DNA from: Acetobacteraceae bacterium
GTDB lineage: Bacteria; Pseudomonadota; Alphaproteobacteria; Acetobacterales; Acetobacteraceae
Assembly: GCA_027340195.1 (NCBI GenBank)
Contig: DAHWNE010000079.1
Location: forward strand, 1-6,508
DNA length: 6,508 bases
Reading direction: 5' to 3'
The position numbers were made by a program, and so were the translations under genes. Of this stretch, positions 1 to 5,306 are shown one piece after another; position 1 is the stretch's first letter; each line of letters starts with the position of its first letter. Under the pieces are notes generated by a model. That model did not search any database. It had not been told where the DNA came from and saw only the letters and a program-made list of their open reading frames with translations.

Positions 1-1
1 G

Positions 2-118
2 GCGGCGCCGGTGCGGGGCATCCCATCGGTGCGCTACGACTTCCAGCTGGCGCGGGAGACGGCCGCCGGCAGCGGGCGGGTGGGGGCGGATCCGAAGCAG
101 GTGATGGCGGCGGAGTAA
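2..118 (+). CDS. C-terminal end of an unrecognised protein (5' end outside the window)
   Basis: An open frame enters from the left edge and ends at TAA (116-118), giving 38 visible residues that include the stretch RGIPSVRYDFQLARE and end in QVMAAE. Nearly all codons end in G or C, as in the confirmed genes of the window, which supports real coding sequence rather than chance. The tail is hydrophilic, with no membrane segment and no motif I recognise, so no function is proposed. An inverted repeat starts a few bases after the stop and may mark the end of the transcript. The short visible length limits certainty. Confidence 0.5.
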   Translation, partial: AAPVRGIPSVRYDFQLARETAAGSGRVGADPKQVMAAE

Positions 119-122
119 CGGG

Positions 123-147
123 CGGGGAGCGCGTCATCGCCTCCCCG
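123..147 (+). terminator. Possible hairpin after the left-edge gene
   Basis: CGGGGAG (123-129) pairs with CTCCCCG (141-147), a 7-bp GC-rich stem with an 11-nt loop. It starts five bases after the TAA of the left-edge gene. No T-tract follows, so it is at best a weak or Rho-assisted terminator, and such short GC stems also occur by chance in DNA of this composition. Confidence 0.3.
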
Positions 148-245
148 TCATGGCCTCCCTCGAGGGGCGGAGGGGCGACCAACAGGACTCGCCAAAGCGT
201 TCATCACCGGCTTCCCGTCACGATCTGCCGGAGCAAGAGGAAGGA

Positions 246-322
246 TGGGGCGAGCGATGGGACTCGAACCCACGGCATCCAAGACCACAACCTGGCGCTC
301 TACCAACTGAGCTACGCCCGCC
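246..322 (-). tRNA. tRNA-His (anticodon GTG), with encoded G-1 and CCA end
   Basis: The reverse complement folds into a complete 77-nt tRNA. The acceptor stem is GCGGGCG/CGCTCGC with one G-U pair, the D arm is GCTC-AGTTGGTA-GAGC, the anticodon arm is CCAGG-TTGTGGT-CTTGG, and the T arm is GTGGG-TTCGAAT-CCCAT. The anticodon GTG lies at 288-286 and reads the His codons CAC and CAU. An extra G precedes the acceptor stem (base 322) and faces C73 (base 249); this G-1:C73 pair is the classical identity element for histidyl-tRNA synthetase. CCA is encoded (248-246). It is a single-copy, isolated tRNA gene diverging from the PRC-barrel gene. Confidence 0.97.
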
Positions 323-336
323 ATCCGTCCGCCGCG

Positions 337-364
337 TTTAGGGCCTTCACGGCGGTGGCGTCAA
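337..364 (-). promoter_or_regulatory. Putative sigma70-type promoter of tRNA-His
   Basis: On the - strand, TTGACG (364-359, five of six matches to the -35 consensus) is followed after 16 bp by CCTAAA (342-337, a weak -10). The expected start is near base 330, about 8 nt before the tRNA. The bases between the -10 and the start are all G/C (CGCGGCG), the kind of discriminator seen at stringently controlled stable-RNA promoters. The position fits well but the -10 match is poor. Confidence 0.4.
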
Positions 365-462
365 TGCACCGCGATAGGCTTCCGGCATCGCCACGATAGA
401 AAACCGGCATTTCCGGCGGCACCTCCCCGGCCGGTAGATTGCGTCTTGCAGCAATCCAACCC

Positions 463-468
463 AGGAGG
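463..468 (+). promoter_or_regulatory. Ribosome binding site of the PRC-barrel gene
   Basis: A full AGGAGG lies five bases before the ATG at 474. It is the strongest Shine-Dalgarno sequence in the window and fixes this start codon. Confidence 0.85.
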
Positions 469-473
469 AACCG

Positions 474-830
474 ATGCTGAAAATCACTGGCCTTTTCACC
501 GCCGCCGCGATCGCTCTGGCGCCCGCCGCCTTCGCCCGCACCGCCACCCGCCCGGCGCCGATGTGGCATTCGACGCAGCTGGTGGGCACGCCGGTCTATA
601 ATGCCCAGCACCAGAAGATCGGCACCGTCGCCGATGTGCTGGTTTCACCCACCGGGGCGGAGACCGAGGCGGTGCTCAACATCAGCGGCTTCGTCGGCAT
701 GAAAAAGGAAATCGCGGTGCCGCTGAACCACCTGATCCCGGGGGCCGGCCACACCATGGCGATGGGACATGCCACCAAGGCCGATCTGATGGCGTTTCCG
801 GACTACCAGGACGTCGGCGGCGACGGCTGA
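474..830 (+). CDS. Exported small PRC-barrel domain protein
   Basis: The 118-residue product begins with a typical Sec signal peptide: a Lys at position 3, a hydrophobic Ala/Leu core at about 5-19, and a likely signal peptidase I site AFA|RT after residue 21. The mature part (about 34-85) reads as a PRC-barrel: STQLVGTPVYN, then KIGTVADVLV, a variable turn, EAVLNISGFVGM, and EIAVPLNHL. This pattern of short beta strands with a G-x-V-x-D motif is characteristic of the family. PRC-barrels occur in photosynthetic reaction centre H subunits, RimM and many small envelope or stress proteins, where they bind partners or ligands; this one's target is unknown. The perfect AGGAGG supports the start. 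The gene stands alone, divergent from tRNA-His and convergent with the F0 operon. Confidence 0.85.
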   Translation: MLKITGLFTAAAIALAPAAFARTATRPAPMWHSTQLVGTPVYNAQHQKIGTVADVLVSPTGAETEAVLNISGFVGMKKEIAVPLNHLIPGAGHTMAMGHATKADLMAFPDYQDVGGDG

Positions 831-850
831 ACGCATGGGGCTTGATAAGC

Positions 851-875
851 GCGGGGGGTGGAGGCGCCCCCCCGC
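851..875. terminator. Bidirectional terminator-like hairpin between PRC-barrel gene and atpF
   Basis: GCGGGGGG (851-858) pairs perfectly with CCCCCCGC (868-875) around a 9-nt loop. It lies 20 bp after the PRC-barrel stop and 13 bp beyond the atpF stop, where two converging transcripts should end. The + strand continues TTCGGTC and the - strand has no clear T run, so it is not a textbook intrinsic terminator; its position is the main support. Confidence 0.5.
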
Positions 876-888
876 TTCGGTCAACCGA

Positions 889-1392
889 TCAGGCGGCGCG
901 CAGCGCGGCGGGAAGATCGACGATGGCGCGATCGACCAGCGCCTGATCCTGCGCCGCCGACAGATCCGCCGCGATCACCGCGCGGGCCGCCACGGTGGCG
1001 ACGTCGGCGGCGATCATGCGGACATCGTCCACCGCCGCCTTCTCGGCCGCAGCGATCCGGTCCAGCGCCATCTGCTCACGCCGCTTCGCCGCGGCTTCCG
1101 CTTCGGCCGCGGCGGAGGCCGATAAGCGCATGGCTTCGGCGCGCGCGCCTTCCACCAGGGCCTTGGCATCCGCCAGGGCCCGTTCGCGCTGCGTCTTCGC
1201 ATCCGCCAGCAGCGCTTCAGCCTCGCGTCGCAGCGCCGCGGCTTCGTCCAGCTCCTTGCGCACCGCCTGGGCACGGGCATCCAGCAATCCCGCCAGCGCC
1301 CCCCACAGCTTGCGGCCGAAGAGGATGAAGAACAGGAAAAACGCAATCCCGACCCAGTTGCGGGATTCACCGAAGAAGCCGGGATCGCTCAT
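889..1392 (-). CDS. atpF: ATP synthase F0 subunit b
   Basis: The 167-residue subunit b forms, with b', the peripheral stalk that holds the F1 head static against rotation. A short N-terminus (MSDPGFFGESRN) leads into one membrane helix at about 13-25 (WVGIAFFLFFILF). A basic exit (GRKLW) and a long Ala/Glu/Lys/Arg-rich coiled coil (about 38-140) reach toward F1. The ATG lies inside an ATGA overlap with the atpX stop, so translation is probably coupled, giving b and b' in equal amounts. An upstream extension of this frame to 1857 is only a shadow of atpX. It is the last gene of the operon. I call it b rather than b' from gene order (a, c, b', b is the alphaproteobacterial order) and from the lack of the GMPQL-type b' start. 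Confidence 0.93.
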   Translation of the reverse strand: MSDPGFFGESRNWVGIAFFLFFILFGRKLWGALAGLLDARAQAVRKELDEAAALRREAEALLADAKTQRERALADAKALVEGARAEAMRLSASAAAEAEAAAKRREQMALDRIAAAEKAAVDDVRMIAADVATVAARAVIAADLSAAQDQALVDRAIVDLPAALRAA

Positions 1393-1973
1393 GCGTGGGA
1401 CTCCACGATGCCGCGAGCGGCCAGCGCCGCGGCCACTTCCTGGTCGATCCGCCCGGGCGGGGCCGGGGCGCCGGTCAGGCGGGCGACCACAGTCGCCGCG
1501 GTCTCCCCGGCCACCTGCCGGAGGGCGCCGAGCGCGGCGGCGCGGGCGGCGCTGATCTGCTGTTCGGCCTGCGCCAGCTGGGCTTCCAGCCGCGCGTTCA
1601 GCGCGGCACTGCGGGTCGCCTCGTCGGCCTTGGCGGCCTCCACGGCGGCGGAGATGGCGGTCTGGGCTTCGGACCGTGCTGCGGCGATGGCGGCGGTGAC
1701 CTCGGCGGCGGCCGCATCGGCCGTGGCCTTGGCGGCCCGCGCCGCGTCCAGGTCGGCGGCGATATGCGCCGCCCGGTCTTCCAGGACGGTGGCCACCCGC
1801 GGCAGACCCCATTTCCAGGCCAGCAGCAGGAACACCACGAAGATGCCGGCCCCCCACCAGACCTGGTCGAGGGTCAGCGGGTTGTTGAAAGCCAGCTGCG
1901 GCATCCCGTTTGCCAGGGCCGGCACCGGCGCCAGCAGGGCCAGCAGGACCAGGGATGCTGGGAAGCGACGCAT
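1389..1973 (-). CDS. atpX: ATP synthase F0 subunit b' with signal-peptide-like N-terminus
   Basis: This is the second, diverged b-type stalk subunit found in alphaproteobacteria and photosynthetic bacteria, 194 residues long. Residues 2-21 resemble a cleavable signal peptide (MRRF, hydrophobic core, ALA|NG). The conserved b' opening follows: GMPQLAFNNPLTLDQVWWG, a membrane helix (about 39-53), then LPRVATVLEDRAAHIAADLD, leading into a very Ala-rich coiled coil to about residue 160. The start is supported by GGAG six bases upstream (1983-1980). A start at Met24 would give a core-length protein, but no Shine-Dalgarno precedes it. The gene follows atpE after a 44-bp gap with a strong hairpin and overlaps atpF by 4 bp. 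Confidence 0.92.
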   Translation of the reverse strand: MRRFPASLVLLALLAPVPALANGMPQLAFNNPLTLDQVWWGAGIFVVFLLLAWKWGLPRVATVLEDRAAHIAADLDAARAAKATADAAAAEVTAAIAAARSEAQTAISAAVEAAKADEATRSAALNARLEAQLAQAEQQISAARAAALGALRQVAGETAATVVARLTGAPAPPGRIDQEVAAALAARGIVESHA

Positions 1974-1989
1974 CGCACTCTCCGGGCGG

Positions 1990-2010
1990 CGGTCGGGAAC
2001 GGCCCGACCG
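1990..2010 (-). repeat. Intercistronic hairpin after atpE
   Basis: CGGTCGGG and CCCGACCG form a perfect 8-bp inverted repeat (1990-1997 and 2003-2010) with a 5-nt loop. On the mRNA it begins 7 nt after the atpE stop and ends before the atpX ribosome binding site. It has no T-tract, so it is more likely an mRNA 3'-end stabiliser, processing site or partial terminator than a full stop signal. Confidence 0.6.
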
Positions 2011-2017
2011 GGCGCGA

Positions 2018-2242
2018 TCAGACGAACAGAATGATGAAGGCGATCACCAGCGCGTAGAGCGCCACCGCCTCGGTCAGTGCGAAACCCAGAATGGCGAGGC
2101 CAAACACCCGTTCCCGCGATGCCGGGTTACGCGCCACGCTGGAGACCAGCGAGGCGAAGATGTTGCCGATGCCGACCCCCACTCCGGAGAGCGCGATCAC
2201 GGCGAGACCGGCGCCGATTTCCTTGGCGGAAGCGAGATCCAT
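2018..2242 (-). CDS. atpE: ATP synthase F0 subunit c (proteolipid ring)
   Basis: This 74-residue hairpin membrane protein oligomerises into the proton-driven rotor ring. Helix 1 (about 9-32) carries the glycine packing motif G20-V-G-V-G-I-G26. The polar loop has the conserved R38-N39-P40 that contacts F1 gamma/epsilon. Helix 2 (about 46-71) carries the proton-binding carboxylate E58 in [13 protein letters not shown] see no cluster of extra polar residues of the kind that marks sodium-binding rings, so protons are the likely coupling ion. The Shine-Dalgarno AAGGA (2255-2251) lies 8 nt before the ATG. The gene is separated from atpB by 62 bp and from atpX by 44 bp, unlike the overlapping atpX/atpF pair, and hairpins lie in both gaps. 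Confidence 0.97.
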   Translation of the reverse strand: MDLASAKEIGAGLAVIALSGVGVGIGNIFASLVSSVARNPASRERVFGLAILGFALTEAVALYALVIAFIILFV

Positions 2243-2264
2243 CAGTCAGTTCCTTTCGATGCGT

Positions 2265-2302
2265 CCGGCCGTGCCGGCGTGAGGGGGTGGAGGAAAGCCG
2301 GC
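2265..2302 (-). repeat. Alternative hairpins in the atpB-atpE gap
   Basis: Two mutually exclusive stems are visible. CCGGC (2265-2269) pairs with GCCGG (2273-2277) around a 3-nt loop. GCCGGC (2273-2278) pairs with GCCGGC (2297-2302) around an 18-nt loop. The small one ends 9 nt before the atpE Shine-Dalgarno. They may influence atpE translation or message processing, but the stems are short and GC-rich DNA gives such pairs readily. Confidence 0.35.
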
Positions 2303-2304
2303 GC

Positions 2305-3051
2305 TCAGTGCAGATGCACCGCGTCGTGCAGGTAGATGCAAGTGAGGATGGCGAACACATAGGCCTGGAGCACCGCCACCAGCAGCTCGAAGCCGATCAG
2401 GACGGTGTTCACGCCGAGCGCGAGACCGGCGGGCAGCAGCCCCAGCAGCCCGGCGCCGCCCAGCATGATGACGAAGGCGCCGAACACTTCCAGCATCACA
2501 TGCCCGGCCATCATGTTGGCGAACAGACGCACGGAAAGCGAGATCAGGCGCGAAAGGTAGGAGAGGATCTCGATCGGCACCAGCAGCGGCAGCAACAATT
2601 TCGGCACGCCTTCGGGAACGAAATAGCTGAAGAAATGCAGCTTGTGGATGGCCAGCCCCACCACGGTGGTGAGCACCACCACCACGATGGTCAGCGCGAG
2701 CGTGACCGCAATATGGCTGGTGAAGGTGAAGAAATATGGGAACACGCCCAGCAGGTTGCCGAACAGGATGAACAGGAACAGGGTGAAAACGAAGGGGAAG
2801 AAGCGGCGGCCCTCCTCGCCAATCGTCTCGCTGCACATGTTGTACACGAACTCGTAGAGCAACTCGGCCGCGGCCTGAAGGCGCCCCGGCACCATCGCGC
2901 GCGGCGCCATGCCGACGCCCAGGATCAGCAGGGTGAGACCCGCGGCCACCGCCATCATCAGCGGCGACTGGCTGAACCCCATCCGGCCGAGCTCGCCGAA
3001 CATCGGGTGCAGCGCGAACTGGCTGAGCGCGTCGATCTTGCCTGCGGCCAA
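2305..3051 (-). CDS. atpB: ATP synthase F0 subunit a, probable TTG start
   Basis: Subunit a provides the two proton half-channels beside the c-ring. With the proposed TTG start it is 248 residues and begins MAAGKIDALSQFALHPMF, matching the usual alphaproteobacterial subunit a opening (ALxQFxxHP). The essential arginine is R175 in SLSVRLFANMMAGH (equivalent to E. coli R210), and Q229 in VLQAYVF matches E. coli Q252. Other hallmarks are FGNLLGVFPYFF (97-108) and about five to six membrane helices. No ATG or GTG fits the N-terminus: the next ATG (Met17) would cut the conserved QFxxHP, and upstream starts run deep into atpI. AGAAGGA (3066-3060) lies 8 nt before the TTG and overlaps the atpI stop, so coupling is likely. 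Confidence 0.95.
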   Translation of the reverse strand: MAAGKIDALSQFALHPMFGELGRMGFSQSPLMMAVAAGLTLLILGVGMAPRAMVPGRLQAAAELLYEFVYNMCSETIGEEGRRFFPFVFTLFLFILFGNLLGVFPYFFTFTSHIAVTLALTIVVVVLTTVVGLAIHKLHFFSYFVPEGVPKLLLPLLVPIEILSYLSRLISLSVRLFANMMAGHVMLEVFGAFVIMLGGAGLLGLLPAGLALGVNTVLIGFELLVAVLQAYVFAILTCIYLHDAVHLH

Positions 3052-3065
3052 GGCGATGGTCCTTC

Positions 3066-3416
3066 TCAGCGCCCCGGGTCGGGGCCGGTCTTGCGGCGAT
3101 CCGGCCCGGGCGCTTTCGGGTCTGGGGCGAACATGCGCCAGACATTCAGCACGCCGGCCGCGCCCCCCAAGGGGACGAACCCGATCAGGAACCACGGCTT
3201 GGTGCCGAAGAGCCGGTCGAGCCCCCAGCCGATCGCGCAGGCCACCAGCAGCGCGGAAACCAAGTCAAGCGCAACCCGGGCCCCAACCGCGAAGGCGGAA
3301 GGGTCGGGGGCGCCGGATGGCTCCGGCCGGGTTGGTCTGGGATCCAGTCCCTGCCGTTCGCGGGCGGCCCGGAGGCGTTCGGAGAAGCCCCTGGGGTCGC
3401 CCGGTTCCTGTCCCAT
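3066..3416 (-). CDS. atpI: AtpI, F0 assembly protein
   Basis: This 116-residue small membrane protein of the ATP synthase gene 1 (AtpI) family is known to help assembly of the c-ring. The N-terminal 40 residues are charged and Pro-rich (FSERLRAARERQG). Two membrane helices follow: about 46-66, containing LLVACAIGWGLD, and about 75-93, containing WFLIGFVPLGGAAG. They are separated by the typical turn RLFGTKPW. A hydrophilic tail ends it. The ATG at 3416 is chosen because GGAG lies five bases upstream; a TTG five codons earlier is possible but lacks a good binding site. It is the first gene of the operon, as in the atpIBEXF order described for Rhodobacter capsulatus, and lies 14 bp from atpB. 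Confidence 0.92.
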   Translation of the reverse strand: MGQEPGDPRGFSERLRAARERQGLDPRPTRPEPSGAPDPSAFAVGARVALDLVSALLVACAIGWGLDRLFGTKPWFLIGFVPLGGAAGVLNVWRMFAPDPKAPGPDRRKTGPDPGR

Positions 3417-3455
3417 GTTCGCTCCGGTCAAGTTGCCCTGCCGGAAGGCGGGGGG

Positions 3456-3484
3456 TTGCTACAGGGGGGTTTGGTGGGTGTCAA
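3456..3484 (-). promoter_or_regulatory. Promoter of the F0 operon
   Basis: Reading the - strand, a perfect TTGACA (3484-3479) is followed after exactly 17 bp by TAGCAA (3461-3456), a weaker -10. The start would fall near 3449, giving a leader of about 33 nt before the atpI ATG. The -35 match, spacing and position agree, while the -10 matches only three of six bases. Confidence 0.6.
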
Positions 3485-3504
3485 GAACACGCCGTGGCGT
3501 TTTC
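3485..3504. promoter_or_regulatory. 20-bp imperfect palindrome, candidate operator
   Basis: GAACACGCCGTGGCGTTTTC has 9-bp arms with one mismatch (eight of nine pairs) around a central GT. It directly abuts the F0 promoter's -35 on its upstream side; its centre is about 45 bp before the predicted atp start and 58 bp before the LLM gene ATG. This is where a dimeric regulator could act on either gene. The neighbouring LysR protein is one candidate, although the symmetry is not a classical T-N11-A LysR box. A partly overlapping GTGT-N5-ACAC repeat (3478-3490) covers the -35 itself. Confidence 0.4.
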
Positions 3505-3552
3505 CGCCCAGCCGGGTCAGTCTGTCTCCCTATCCATCACCGGGAGGCCCCG

Positions 3553-4407
3553 ATGCTGTTCGGCGCGGCGATGTTCTTCACCGATTACTCGATGTCCGCC
3601 GCGGCCCTGGCCGCCCAGCTGGAAGCGCGGGGGTTCGACTCGCTCTGGGCGCCGGAACACTCCCACATCCCGCTGTCGCGTCGGTCCCCCTTCCCCGCGG
3701 GGGGCGAATTGCCGAAGCAGTATTACGACGTGATGGATCCGTTCGTCTCCCTCGCCGCCGCCGCCGCGGTGACCTCGCGCTTGCTGCTGGGCACCGGCGT
3801 CGCCCTGGTTCCGCAGCGCGACCCGATCCAAACCGCCAAACAGGTCGCCTCGCTCGACCAGATCAGCCGCGGGCGCTTCCTGTTCGGCGTCGGCGCCGGC
3901 TGGAATGCCGAGGAGATGGCGGATCACGGCACCACCGACTTCAAGGGTCGTCACAAGCTGATGCGCGAGCGGATCGAGGCCATGCGGGCGATCTGGACCA
4001 TGGACCAGCCCGAATATCAGGGAACGCTGGTCCGCTTGCCGCCGATGATCGCCAACCCCAAGCCGGTCCAGCGCCCGCATCCGCCCGTGATCGTCGGCGG
4101 TGCCTTTCCCTGGGGCGCGCGCCGGGCCCTCCGCTATGGAGACGGTTGGATCCCGCACGCCGCTCGCCCGCAATACGAGGATGTCAGCAGCTTCATGCCC
4201 GCCTGGCACGCCATGGCGGCCGAGGCTGGCCGCGCGCCTCCGCCGGTCACCATCTTCGGTCCCCGCCCGGAAGCCGACCGGCTGAAGCGCTGGCGCGATG
4301 CCGGCATCGCCCGGGTGGTCATCGCCCTGCCCGCCGCCCCCTCGGACCGCATCGTCTCCCTGCTGGACCGGTGGGAGGGCGTGCGCGCGGCGGTGGCGGC
4401 CGGGTGA
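3553..4407 (+). CDS. Luciferase-like (LLM) class flavin-dependent oxidoreductase
   Basis: The 284-residue TIM-barrel enzyme belongs to the bacterial luciferase-like family, which uses FMNH2 or F420 to oxidise or reduce varied substrates. Visible features are strand 1 with FGAAMFFTDYS (3-13), ARGFDSLWAPEHSHIP (25-40), LLLGTGVALVPQRDP (77-91), and the strongly conserved LDQISRGRFLFGVGAGWN (101-118) that shapes the flavin phosphate site. Further on come PVIVGGAF and ALRYGDGWIP. It most resembles the TIGR03619 subgroup, often labelled F420-dependent; that cofactor is doubtful here because most alphaproteobacteria lack F420, so FMN is my inference. GGGAGG (3542-3547) lies five bases before the ATG. 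The TGA shares its A with the ATG of the LysR gene. The substrate is unknown. Confidence 0.88.
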   Translation: MLFGAAMFFTDYSMSAAALAAQLEARGFDSLWAPEHSHIPLSRRSPFPAGGELPKQYYDVMDPFVSLAAAAAVTSRLLLGTGVALVPQRDPIQTAKQVASLDQISRGRFLFGVGAGWNAEEMADHGTTDFKGRHKLMRERIEAMRAIWTMDQPEYQGTLVRLPPMIANPKPVQRPHPPVIVGGAFPWGARRALRYGDGWIPHAARPQYEDVSSFMPAWHAMAAEAGRAPPPVTIFGPRPEADRLKRWRDAGIARVVIALPAAPSDRIVSLLDRWEGVRAAVAAG

Positions 4408-5306
4408 TGCCGGGCCTCAGCCTCGATCAGCTCCGCGTCTTCGTCGCGGTGGCGGAACGCCAGCACATGACGGCGGCGGCGCGGGCGCTGAATCTCGCGC
4501 AATCCGCCGCCTCGGCCACGATCGCCGCGCTCGAGGCGCGGCACGGGGTGCGGCTGTTTCACCGGGTCGGACGGCGGATCGAACTGACCGAGGCCGGGCG
4601 CGCGTTCCTCTCGGAAGCCCGGGCCGTGCTGGCCCGCGCCCAGGCGGCCGACCTCGCGCTGGCCGAGCTCGGGGGGCAGCGGCGCGGCGTGCTCACGGTC
4701 CATGCCAGCCGGACCATCGCCGATTATTGGCTGCCGCGCCATCTGGTGGCGTTCCGCCGCGCCTGCCCGGACGTGGAAATCCGCCTGACCGCCGGCAACA
4801 CCGCCGAAGTAGCCGAGGCGCTGGCGATCGGTGCCGCCGAGCTCGGTTTCGTGGAGGGCACGGTCGATCGCCCCGATCTCGCCGGCCGCGAAGTGGCGCG
4901 CGACCGGCTGGTGCTGGTGGTGGGCCAGGATCACCCCTGGGCCGATGCCCCGCCCGACGCCGCCGCGCTGGAAGCGGGGGAATGGGTGCTGCGCGAGCCG
5001 GGGTCCGGCACCCGCGCCGCGTTCGAGGCGGCGCTGGCCGCGCAATGGGACATCCGCCCCGGCCGCCTGCGGGTGGCGCTGGAACTGCCGTCCAACGAGG
5101 CGGTGCGGGCGGCGGTGGAAGCCGGGCTGGGAGCGACGGTGATCTCCGCCTCGGTCGCCGCGCCGGGGCTCGAGGCCGGGCTGCTGCGGCTGGTGGCGCT
5201 GGCGTTCCCGGACCGGGCCTATCGGACGCTCTATCACCGCGATCGTCCGCCGGGCGCGGCGGCGCGGGCGCTGCTGGCGCTGATGGGGGCCGACGATGGC
5301 GGCTGA
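4407..5306 (+). CDS. LysR-type transcriptional regulator (CysL/YeiE-like ligand domain)
   Basis: The 299-residue protein has the standard LysR length and build. The winged helix-turn-helix spans about 5-63 (LDQLRVFVAVAERQHMTAAA, QSAASATIAALEARHGVRLF, LTEAGRAFL), followed by a linker helix rich in Ala. The ligand-binding domain starts at about residue 91 (GVLTVHASRTIADYWLPRHL) and includes AGNTAEVAEAL and GAAELGFVEG. The S-x-TI-x-x-Y-x-LP and GNT patterns are those of the CysL/YeiE/CbbR branch, whose members sense small anions or metabolites; the effector here cannot be read. Its ATG overlaps the LLM gene stop by one base (TGATG), so it is co-translated with the LLM enzyme rather than divergent from it. 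Its own stop lies inside the DUF1810 gene. Confidence 0.92.
   Translation: MPGLSLDQLRVFVAVAERQHMTAAARALNLAQSAASATIAALEARHGVRLFHRVGRRIELTEAGRAFLSEARAVLARAQAADLALAELGGQRRGVLTVHASRTIADYWLPRHLVAFRRACPDVEIRLTAGNTAEVAEALAIGAAELGFVEGTVDRPDLAGREVARDRLVLVVGQDHPWADAPPDAAALEAGEWVLREPGSGTRAAFEAALAAQWDIRPGRLRVALELPSNEAVRAAVEAGLGATVISASVAAPGLEAGLLRLVALAFPDRAYRTLYHRDRPPGAAARALLALMGADDGG

Noticed and set aside
207..231. CCGGC/GCCGG hairpin downstream of tRNA-His
   Set aside because: It has only 5 bp, a 15-nt loop and no T-tract, so it is indistinguishable from chance at this GC content.
119..245. Intergenic stretch searched for a second tRNA or small gene
   Set aside because: Only weak hairpins and a CTCGAG-centred palindrome (157-166) are visible; no coding or RNA structure is supported.
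150..341. 63-codon + strand open frame
   Set aside because: It runs antisense through the whole tRNA-His gene, and its middle residues are just the translated tRNA; no ribosome binding site or homology is seen.
411..440. Possible promoter for the PRC-barrel gene (TTCCGG, 18 bp, TAGATT)
   Set aside because: The -10-like hexamer is fair but the -35 matches poorly, and no GGAAC-N16/17-CGTT EcfG-type stress promoter is present. This is not enough to call.
1393..1857. Upstream extension of the atpF frame
   Set aside because: It overlaps atpX entirely and reads as Gly/Arg-rich shadow sequence. The ATG at 1392 in the ATGA overlap begins a normal subunit b.
889..3416. Alternative reading as an N-ATPase (sodium-type) or partial duplicate operon
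   Set aside because: Gene order atpIBEXF, the presence of b' and the absence of atpQ/atpR and F1 genes match the main alphaproteobacterial F0 operon. All key residues of a and c are intact.
2077..3552. Long upstream extension of the LLM gene frame
   Set aside because: The frame stays open across atpE, atpB and atpI on the other strand, but the protein there is low-complexity and the real start at 3553 has a strong ribosome binding site and begins with the family's first strand.
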